Assembly: GCF_947500265.1 (NCBI RefSeq) | Contig: NZ_CANMRN010000005.1 | Span: 62,001 to 126,000, forward strand | Source of the DNA: an uncultured Psychrobacter sp. | GTDB taxonomy: Bacteria > Pseudomonadota > Gammaproteobacteria > Pseudomonadales > Moraxellaceae | Length of the DNA stretch: 64,000 nt | Reading direction: 5' to 3' | Part shown: one piece after another, positions 54,371 to 62,172 of the stretch | Layout: every line of letters begins with the position of its first letter | How positions within the stretch are numbered: position 1 is the stretch's first letter | Made by a program: the position numbers and the translations under genes | Notes under the pieces: generated by a model | The model's database searches: none | What the model saw: the letters and a program-made list of their open reading frames with translations, nothing else | What the model was told of the DNA's origin: nothing

Positions 54371-55771
54371 ATGAAACGACATTCAAGTAATCAAACCCGT
54401 ATATCGAATCAAGACGCTTTGGCAGCGTATCCCAATCGCGCTGACGATAACAAACAACCAATAGTTTCAAGATTATTCAATCGTCGTCAATTTATTGGTG
54501 CAGGCATTGCAACTGGAGCGGTTATAGGTAGCATGTCACTAAATGGCTGTGTGTCATCACCCACGGCTCAAGAAAAAGTTAATATCGTTATTGTCGGGGC
54601 TGGTATTGCAGGGTTAGCGGTTGCCAACAGGTTGAGTCGTCAACTTCCCAATGCCACCTTGACTATACTAGATAGTCGGCAATCTCACTATTATCAACCT
54701 GGCTACACCTTGTTAGCCACAGGCGTTTGGAATACTACTGATAAGGTTATAGATAGTAACGCCAACCTTCTTCCTTCAGGAATAAATTGGATACAAGAAA
54801 ATGCTCGTGAATTTTTACCAGATAACAATCAGGTAATCACTGAGAGCGGCAAAAAAATTGGCTATGACTATCTAGTGGTAGCCACTGGCTTAAGATTGGG
54901 TTTTGAGAAAATAGAAGGTCTTAACATTCAAGACTTAGGCACTGAGGGCATTGGTAGTGTTTATCATAGTCCAGACATTGCTATAAAAACATGGCAACAA
55001 ATAGACGCCTTTCGTCAAAAAGGGGGGCGCGCCGTAATGACGCTAGCACATACGGACATGAAGTGTGCAGGTGCGCCATTGAAAATGACTTTTATGCTGC
55101 ATGACAGACTCATACAAACAGGTACACGACAAAACAGTGATATTCAATTTTTTAGTCCACATCAGACGGTATTTAGCGTGCCTGTTGTAAACGAAAATAT
55201 ATTATCACGCTGGGCATCTTATGACCCACCAATTGGCGCAAACTTTGAGCAACGATTAACTGGCATCGATAAATCAGCAAAAGCTGCCTATTTCACGGAT
55301 TCAGAGGGCAATCAAAATCGACAAGACTATGATTTCATTCATGTTGTACCACCCATGTTTGCAGTAGACAGTATACTAAACAGCCCCTTAGCCAATAAAA
55401 ATGGTTGGCTTGACGTCGATAAATATACGCTACAACACAAGCGCTATGAAAATATTTTTGGGGTCGGTGATATCAATGGAACGCCAAAAGGTAAAACAGC
55501 CGCAACCGTTAAACTGTCTGCACCTATAGTGACGAATAATCTTATTGAGGTGATACAAGGCAAGACACCTAGTCAAAAATTTGATGGATACACCTCGTGT
55601 CCGTTGTTAATCAAAAAAGGTGAGGCGATGCTTGTTGAGTTCGATTATGAAAATAATTTAACCCCAAGTGTGCCTTTTGTTAACCCGTTAAAAGAAAGCT
55701 ATTTTGCATGGTTTCTAGAAGAAATGATGCTAAAACCTGCTTATATGGCTGTTGCCAAAGGTCGAGTTTAA
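54371..55771 (+). CDS. Sulfide:quinone oxidoreductase-like flavoprotein with Tat signal
   Basis: A 466-residue FAD protein. A twin-arginine signal (FNRRQFIGAGIATGAVIG) runs into LNGC, a possible lipobox, so it is exported folded with FAD and perhaps lipid-anchored. The FAD site is IVIVGAGIAGLAVANRL, followed by SHYYQPGYTLLATG, typical of SQR and flavocytochrome c. MKCAGAPLKM and YTSCPLLIK supply the two Cys of the sulfide site. SQR passes electrons from sulfide to quinone, which CioAB can oxidise. AGGAG lies before the ATG. The short gene after it is on the same strand. Confidence 0.85.
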   Translation: MKRHSSNQTRISNQDALAAYPNRADDNKQPIVSRLFNRRQFIGAGIATGAVIGSMSLNGCVSSPTAQEKVNIVIVGAGIAGLAVANRLSRQLPNATLTILDSRQSHYYQPGYTLLATGVWNTTDKVIDSNANLLPSGINWIQENAREFLPDNNQVITESGKKIGYDYLVVATGLRLGFEKIEGLNIQDLGTEGIGSVYHSPDIAIKTWQQIDAFRQKGGRAVMTLAHTDMKCAGAPLKMTFMLHDRLIQTGTRQNSDIQFFSPHQTVFSVPVVNENILSRWASYDPPIGANFEQRLTGIDKSAKAAYFTDSEGNQNRQDYDFIHVVPPMFAVDSILNSPLANKNGWLDVDKYTLQHKRYENIFGVGDINGTPKGKTAATVKLSAPIVTNNLIEVIQGKTPSQKFDGYTSCPLLIKKGEAMLVEFDYENNLTPSVPFVNPLKESYFAWFLEEMMLKPAYMAVAKGRV

Positions 55772-55881
55772 CCTCGTATAGTACAGATAGTCGGTATCTT
55801 TGTGGATTTCAATGATCTGGCTACCATTTATATAAGTGGGGACTTTTACTAAGTTTCGCGAACATTTGTAAGGGAGCTGTC

Positions 55882-56238
55882 ATGTTACTTTTAAATCAAG
55901 CATTTATGATGTTGTGGGAAGCTATATTAGAAAATGCGATGCTGGTCAGTGCATTATTTCTATTATTATTGATCACATGGAGTTATTGGGGCATTGCAGG
56001 TAGGCATCAAAAGCTAGCATATCGTTTTACCACTGTACTAGCGGCTATTACGGCAGGAATTGGCTTTTTTACTTTGCCATTATTTTTTAATTCTAGTCTA
56101 GGAAGTCTCAATTATTGGGTAGATTGGGTCTTCCATCTGGCAATGGTGGCAGCATTGTTTGTTTATGCTTATGTGGTTATATTGCCACTGATAACCGGAC
56201 TGTCGGGGTTAACCAAGCATAGCGCCTCATATCCATAA
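55882..56238 (+). CDS. Small multi-helix membrane protein
   Basis: A 118-residue protein with three or four membrane helices (NAMLVSALFLLLLITWSYWGI, VLAAITAGIGFFTLPLFF, LAMVAALFVYAYVVILPLI). An AGGGAG site precedes the ATG. The family is not recognised. It follows the SQR gene by 110 bases on the same strand, so a role as quinone or cytochrome partner is possible but unsupported. Confidence 0.55.
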   Translation: MLLLNQAFMMLWEAILENAMLVSALFLLLLITWSYWGIAGRHQKLAYRFTTVLAAITAGIGFFTLPLFFNSSLGSLNYWVDWVFHLAMVAALFVYAYVVILPLITGLSGLTKHSASYP

Positions 56239-56279
56239 GAAAAAATGCTAAATAATCTAAATTGGATCGTTTAACAATA

Positions 56280-56500
56280 CAAATTACTGAAATACCTGTA
56301 GCACAGGCTCAAGTTGCTTGTCATAAAGCAGTGGACGCGCGGCGCTAGCAGCTCAGTCACTAGCAGAACTTGGCTATACGCAAGTGGCCTCAATTGCTGG
56401 AGTTTATGAGACATGTCTTGAAGCGGACATACCAATAACTATGGCAAATGAAGGTATTGATTTCTATTAATTCATTTGGACAGATACCGCATGGCTGACT
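56280..56500 (+). pseudogene. Decayed second copy of the rhodanese gene and adjoining sequence
   Basis: From 56280 the sequence follows the rhodanese gene (50616 on) almost exactly, then skips 154 bases and resumes at its active-site region, ending at a TAA at 56470. The skip lies between two AAAGCAG repeats of the parent (50661-50667 and 50815-50821), leaving one at 56325-56331. After the stop, TTCATTTGGACAGATACCGC resembles 51313-51332, the end of the persulfide dioxygenase gene. It has no start codon. Confidence 0.85.
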
Positions 56501-56625
56501 ATAGGTTAAGAAGTTTTTAACTAATTGACTTATCCCTAAAATTAGACACAATACTATCAGTATGTTCGGCAATTTAACATATAGATATAAAATCGGATAT
56601 TATATTTTATAATAAGGATATTCCA

Positions 56626-57573
56626 GTGAAGAAATTATTTAAAATTAATCATACTTCTTATTTGATGGCTACCGCTTTAACTATTAGTGCAGTAAGCATA
56701 ACAGCATGTAGTGAAACAGAGGTTAAAGCGGTTGACAGAGTGGAAGAAGCTGAAGCTTTAGCACGAGTTAAATCACTTGAGTCACAAGCTGCAGCAATTA
56801 AGGAAGATATGGCCTCAAATCCAAGCGCTAAATTGACTGTTAGTATGCCTGACGAGTCTACTATTCCAGATGACGAGTTTGGCGCAGCTGTGCGTCGCGG
56901 CTTGCAAATTGCTAATCATACTTATAAAGAGTTGCCCGACAATGTTGGCAACCAATTAAATTGTACTAGCTGTCATTTAGGTAATGGCTCAGAAGCTTAC
57001 GCTGCTCCTTGGAATGGTATGCCAGGTATCTATCCTATTTACCGTAGTCGTGGTGGTCGTGTCAACTCAATTCAAGAGCGTATTAACGGATGTTTTGAAC
57101 GCTCAATGAACGGCAAAGCGCTTGATCTAGGTTCAGATGATATGAATGCAATGGTGTCTTATATGAGCTGGCTATCACAAGACTTGCCATACGGTGTCTC
57201 ACCCGAAGGTCGCGGCTTTGTAAAAATAGATAAAAATTTGGAGCCTGACACAGATAATGGCAAAAAATTATTCGCTGAAAAATGTAGTGTTTGTCATGGT
57301 GAGAATGGTGAAGGTCAATATAATGACGATGGTTCTTACGTTTATCCAGCGGTAGCTGGAGAAAAGTCTTTTAACGATGGCGCAGGTATGGCACGAACAT
57401 ACACAGCAGCTGCTTTTATCAAAGGTAAGATGCCTTTTGGACAAGGTAACTCTCTTAGCGATCAAGAAGCAGTCGATATTGCTAGTTACTTTACTCACTT
57501 ACCACGCCCTGTAAAAGCTAATAAAGATAAAGACTGGCCCAATGGAGATGCGCCTAAAGACGTACGTCGATAA
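56626..57573 (+). CDS. tsdA: Dihaem cytochrome c, thiosulfate dehydrogenase (TsdA) type
   Basis: A 315-residue protein from a GTG with AAGGA seven bases upstream. The signal ends SITAC, a lipobox. Haem 1 is NCTSCHLGNGSEAYAAPW and haem 2 is KCSVCHGENGEG. Between them, YPIYRSRGGRVNSIQERING followed by CFERSMNG is the TsdA signature, in which the Cys after ING ligates haem 1; MPFGQGNSL gives the haem 2 Met. TsdA joins two thiosulfates into tetrathionate, or the reverse. It completes the sulfur cluster; no tsdB partner is seen. Confidence 0.88.
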   Translation: MKKLFKINHTSYLMATALTISAVSITACSETEVKAVDRVEEAEALARVKSLESQAAAIKEDMASNPSAKLTVSMPDESTIPDDEFGAAVRRGLQIANHTYKELPDNVGNQLNCTSCHLGNGSEAYAAPWNGMPGIYPIYRSRGGRVNSIQERINGCFERSMNGKALDLGSDDMNAMVSYMSWLSQDLPYGVSPEGRGFVKIDKNLEPDTDNGKKLFAEKCSVCHGENGEGQYNDDGSYVYPAVAGEKSFNDGAGMARTYTAAAFIKGKMPFGQGNSLSDQEAVDIASYFTHLPRPVKANKDKDWPNGDAPKDVRR

Positions 57574-57782
57574 TAAGGTTTGAGCTATGCTGAAGAAACC
57601 GTAGAGATAAACTTGAGAGACTTCAATTACATATTTCAATGATCAAGGCCAAGCCATCTCTATTACAGTCTTTTCAATATAGCTCATTTTTTACACGTCT
57701 ATAATTTCACAGTAATCATTAGGCTATCTAAGAATCCTACGCTTACATACTATAAAGATGCTGGGCTCTACTATAGCTTTGC

Positions 57783-58135
57783 ATTAATACTCTCTCTGTC
57801 ATAGCAAGTCAGGTAAATCTCCCATTAGCATCATCGAATCAATAGATCTCACGAGTAGTCGTTGGCATACTGGCCTTATCTAACCATAAGTGCCGCACAA
57901 CTGAGGAACGAACCTGCTCATCATTTAGAGTCTCACCTTCTATCTCAGATAGTTTTAATAATCTCTAAAGTCACCGCATCTAATTGTGCCTCAACATTCA
58001 GATCGAATCCTAGTGTTAGCAGCTTTCCTAGTAAACGACCTTGTAATATCCGTACTCGACTGAAGATTGGCAATAGCTTTTTGTCCGACCATTGCCATTC
58101 AGTCCAATTTGAATGCTCATGAATATAGGCAATAT
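57783..58135 (-). pseudogene. Fic-family protein N-terminus (DUF4172), frameshifted remnant
   Basis: The minus strand reads AYIHEHSNWTEWQWSDKKLL then PIFSRVRILQGRLLGKLLTL and GFDLNVEAQLDAVTLEIIKT before a stop. A neighbouring frame continues LSEIEGETLNDEQVRSSVVR and HLWLDKA; a third change follows at TREI. The WxW start, QGRLLG and SEIEGE boxes are the DUF4172/Fic family. There is no HPFxxGNGR box, so the catalytic part is gone. The remainder to 58481 shows no gene. Confidence 0.75.
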
Positions 58136-58481
58136 GCTTTATATTTTCCTCAAAGATATGCAGAGATAAAGCTATTAACCTCCTTATATTATGCAGAGAA
58201 TAAGCAATAGAAACAGCACCCGCGAACTTTAAAACTAGAGAAGTGATATTAATAATAGACGCAATAAAGAGAAATTTTCAATAAGAATACGCGGCTTTTT
58301 ATTATAAGCAATGATTGAGTAGAGGTAAAAATACTATAAAAGTATAGTGCCTAAATACGAGTTAAATTTTATTGTATAATAATTTACATCTTAATTATTT
58401 ATCTCTATAGTATCTTAAAGTCAATGAAATCAGTGTATACAAGATAATGTAATTTCTTACAGGTTCGTTGACCTACCTTGA

Positions 58482-58709
58482 CATGGTAGAGGTTATACCA
58501 CCAATGCTATTGAATCATTGAACAGTGTGATTCGGACAGCGGTGAATAAGAGTAAGGTGTTCCCCTCTGATCAAGCCGCCTTCAAGGTAGTCTATCTAGC
58601 CACCCAGCAAGCATCCAAAAAATGGTCGATGCCCATTCGTAACTGGACGTCTGCTTTAAATCGCTTTATGATTATGTTTGATGATCGTATCAGCAAGCAT
58701 TTAATCTAA
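58482..58709 (+). pseudogene. IS256-family transposase, C-terminal remnant
   Basis: 76 codons that follow the IS256 C-terminus: HGRGYTTNAIESLNSVIRTA, VFPSDQAAFKVVYLATQQAS, KKWSMPIRNWTSALNRFMI then MFDDRI and a stop. The DDE catalytic part is absent and a stop precedes the fragment. The right terminal repeat may lie just after 58709. Confidence 0.85.
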
Positions 58710-60290
58710 ATGGCAGTTACACAGAATCTGGGATGGGCTCAACTACTTATAACAAACTGCTGAACTAGCTTATCTGTTGCGTTACGCATCATGGAACTAT
58801 GTGATCTTTATTACAAAGCTAACTAATAGCTTGTACTACATTCCTAAAATAATTATGGGATTTTTTATAAGTAATTGAATCTATTGAAATTAATATATGT
58901 AACATGTAAGAATAGCGGACTCATTCGATTTAATATGTAATGTATATGGATGCTTTACATATTGTAGAATCCAAGACTTGAAAAGTATAGGAGCCCTACA
59001 ATCAATCATGTATAGAGTCTAAACCTTCTCATTAGTGGTTCAGTTCATCCTATATTTGGCTCAATATAGCTTGAATACAAGAAAACTGAATGAAGTCCCT
59101 ATGAATATTAGGGTAAAAAAGTTTTAGTCCAGACCTTATTTACAGAATATCGACTATATCAAAGGTGCTGACTATCGTTCATATCTCTAATATGTAAAAA
59201 TATCGGACTAATTATGAATATGCGCCATAGCACTGACTCGTCTCATCATGAGCTACTCTAATCATTAATCAAATCTAATTACGATGGGACTACTGCTCAC
59301 TAATGTGACGATTTGTCCAGTCGTAGTAGCTTGATGATTTTACTTTTAATACTAAAACCTATAGGTGTCTCAGTTAAGAATCCCAACAGTTTAAATGAAG
59401 GTTGTTGCACTTAGGATATGTTACACATTAAGGTTCATGAACCATTTGTTTTTCTCTGAACTACAGGGTATTGTTTTTACTACACAATTACCTATTCTAA
59501 CTCGTGAACCTAACTTTAGGTACGCATAAGTTAAATGAAGGCTATTAGGTTGTAGGTTTAAGCCTTACTAACTATAGAATTATGACGATCATGGATTTCT
59601 GATACTGCTAGGTATAAACATTCTATTAAACTGTTTAGCTCTCACCGACTAACTCTGTCCTGTTAATTAAACCGAATCTTTTGGGTGATATTTTACGCTT
59701 GATCAGTTTTACTTCTAAGCATCTCTCACAGGCATATTATTACATCGGTCACCTAACGATTTATTAGCCATTAATGTTCTATGCTTCGCTAAAATACTAA
59801 TGGCTATGTCCAAATGCGTCATTAGTTTTTTATTCGATATGATCATGGCTATTCGTCTGCGATAGCTTATCTATTATCTATGCCCGCTGGTTAAATCCTT
59901 AATATAGATATGCTAATCGCCTATTTCTGATAACCATCATTTGTATGGTTAGATACCCTCTAATATCACCAACCCAGATTTAATTGCAAAAACTCAGCCA
60001 AACGGTATAACTCCTTCGAATATTTCTAATCTTATCTAGCCTTCAAACGCTATACCCAAGTCATCACGTATAACCTTTTAAATTTAGATTGATAGTAAAA
60101 TTGTCTATGTATTAAAGCTGACGCTATTTTCTTTTGCGCCGCGATAAATTTTATCTACCCACAAACAGCAGTCCTCTGTTTATTGTTACCAAGCCATTTT
60201 TAAGATGAATAAGCTATCTATTGATATTTTTTAATATATTCAGCCTTTCGTTATATATTTTCTATATCTCCCTCAAAATTAGTGCATTCT
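58710..60290. other. Gene-free stretch before the right integrase module
   Basis: About 1.6 kb without any recognised gene, RNA or decayed frame on either strand, apart from a short repeat (58743-58780) shared with 40.4 kb. It mirrors the gene-free stretch before the left module but the two are not alike in sequence by eye. Confidence 0.5.
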
Positions 60291-60352
60291 AAATTTGCAC
60301 AGAACAGTACTATGACCCTGATTTTTATATTCTGTGCGAGTACAGGAGCATG
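60291..60352 (+). repeat. 62-bp direct repeat, right copy (candidate attachment site)
   Basis: It matches 11599-11660 at 60 of 62 positions; the two changes fall at 60338-60339. The inner inverted repeat GCACAGAA/TTCTGTGC is kept. It lies about 340 bases before integrase 2. Confidence 0.8.
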
Positions 60353-60496
60353 TATTTGGTGGAAAACATGCTTAACTCCTTGCCGAATCACTCATGGACA
60401 CCATAATCGCATTTAATTATGTATCGAAATAACTGGTAAAAATGCCGTGTAACCCTCTCTGCGTATGGCCTACTCAATATTTGGTCACTATGCTAT

Positions 60497-60527
60497 AATT
60501 ATCCCCAAGTGAACCTTGGGGATAATT
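60497..60527. repeat. Hairpin upstream of integrase 2
   Basis: AATTATCCCCAAG (60497-60509) pairs perfectly with CTTGGGGATAATT (60515-60527), a five-base loop. It corresponds to the hairpin at 11803-11833, with paired changes that keep the stem. Confidence 0.65.
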
Positions 60528-60580
60528 AAGTGTTAAAACTATTACTCTATAAGGTTTTACTAAAAACACTAATGAATACC

Positions 60581-60600
60581 AGTGTCCATGACAGTGTCCA
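60581..60600 (+). promoter_or_regulatory. Paired AGTGTCCA repeats before integrase 2
   Basis: AGTGTCCA at 60581-60588 and 60593-60600, the same 12-base spacing as in the left module. Candidate integrase arm sites. Confidence 0.6.
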
Positions 60601-60693
60601 ATACTTCTATGTTTTTCTACAGAATAGACTTTTTATAAGTCATCAATCATAAACCTATCATTAACCTTAATTATCATATGACGGATATACATT

Positions 60694-61959
60694 ATGGCTA
60701 TCGACACTGCAAACGATATCAATAAGCTCGAATGCCGAGACAAAGATTATTTTGTCAGTATCTCAGGTGTGGCTGGCCTAAGTCTGCGTATTTATCCAAA
60801 TGGCAAAAAGGAATACTACTTACGTTATTCCCATCCGCATATCGAGGGCAAACGCCCTAGGATGATGTTGGGTAAGATTGAGGATATCAGTCTCCATGAG
60901 GTTAAGTATAAAGCAGACACCATTCTTGATATGGTTGCCAAAGGCTCTGACCCAAAAGCTATCCAGCAAAAAGAACAAACCAATAAATATACTCATCTAA
61001 AAAATGCACCATTTTCTGAGATTGCTCAAGCATGGCGAGAACACAAAACAGCAGGTCGCAATCAAAGTAAATCTAAAAAACCGTCATACAGTGAGTCAAC
61101 CCTCAAGTTTTGGGATTTATGTCTAGGATATATGTGCCAAGAAATTGGTGATTTAAGAATGGACGATATCACCAGCGAGATGATACTGAGTGTGTGTGAG
61201 TCGATTCAGAATAATGATAATCAAGCGACTTTCGTTGGTGCGAGCACTCGTTTATATACTGAAAAAGTGTTTTCATTCGCTGTTGCTCGAGGGTTGTGCG
61301 ATAGAAATGTGGCAATTGATACCCGTGGTGAGCTTGCACCTGCCAATTCAGGCAATCACTTGCCAGCCATCACCAAACCAGATCAATTTGCGACCCTCTT
61401 AAAGGATATGTCTGATTTTAGAGGTGCAAGTAAGATCACATTAGAGGCAATGAACTTATTACCTTACGTGTTTGTACGTAGCATCGATCTGCGCTCAATG
61501 CGTTGGAATGACATCGATTGGGACAATAATACATGGGCATTCTCCCCGACCAAAGGCGAAGGTCGTGACGATATGGTCTCGCACTTAGTTGTTCCTTTAG
61601 CCACGCAAGTAATTTCGCGATTACGAAACATCCAGTCAATTACTGGGCATAAGGAATATGTATTTGCCTCGATACGCGGTTCAAGCAATGCTTATATTAG
61701 TAAAGCGACGTTGGTACAGATATTCCACCGGCTTGGATACAAAGATGTGCAGTGTGCGCATGGATTTCGAGCATCCGCTAAAACTTTGCTCATGGAGCAG
61801 CCTGAGCTACGCTATTCTGACATCGTCACAGAGTTACAGCTAGGTCATCGAATCAAAGACACACATGGCGGGGCTTACAACAGACTCGATGAAATCGATA
61901 CTAGGGTACAGATGATGCAAGATTGGGCAGATCATATAGATAATCTTCGGAGTCGTTAG
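60694..61959 (+). CDS. Tyrosine integrase with DUF4102 arm-binding domain (integrase 2)
   Basis: A 421-residue integrase closely related to integrase 1 over its whole length, with the same catalytic boxes (SIDLRSMRW, HGFRASAKTLL, LGHR, GGAYNRLDE). The bases before its ATG (GGATATACATT) match those of integrase 1, which fixes the start. It is intact. Only 213 bases separate its stop from ppc, so if this integrase belongs to an element reading rightward, that element has almost no cargo. It may be the resident integrase at a chromosomal site beside ppc, with the large island inserted in tandem. Confidence 0.92.
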   Translation: MAIDTANDINKLECRDKDYFVSISGVAGLSLRIYPNGKKEYYLRYSHPHIEGKRPRMMLGKIEDISLHEVKYKADTILDMVAKGSDPKAIQQKEQTNKYTHLKNAPFSEIAQAWREHKTAGRNQSKSKKPSYSESTLKFWDLCLGYMCQEIGDLRMDDITSEMILSVCESIQNNDNQATFVGASTRLYTEKVFSFAVARGLCDRNVAIDTRGELAPANSGNHLPAITKPDQFATLLKDMSDFRGASKITLEAMNLLPYVFVRSIDLRSMRWNDIDWDNNTWAFSPTKGEGRDDMVSHLVVPLATQVISRLRNIQSITGHKEYVFASIRGSSNAYISKATLVQIFHRLGYKDVQCAHGFRASAKTLLMEQPELRYSDIVTELQLGHRIKDTHGGAYNRLDEIDTRVQMMQDWADHIDNLRSR

Positions 61960-62172
61960 AGAAATAATCTATATAAGTTTTGTCTAATAACTGCTGAAAA
62001 ACAGAATAAGCCAAACATAAGCAATAGCGTCATAAAGGTTAATTAGCAAAAAAAGTTGCTATCAACATCAAGCAGGCCTCACCTATTTATGTTAAATTGC
62101 AAAAAACCATAAGGATATTACGTATAAGATAACCATAGTATTGTATCCACTCATTTGATAGGAAGGTTGAAG

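Noticed and set aside
57862..58122. Plus-strand open frame of 86 codons
   Set aside because: It is the shadow of the Fic/DUF4172 remnant, whose family boxes are read on the minus strand.
12043..61959. Prophage between the two integrases
   Set aside because: No capsid, portal, terminase, tail or lysis gene is present; the cargo is defence and metabolism.
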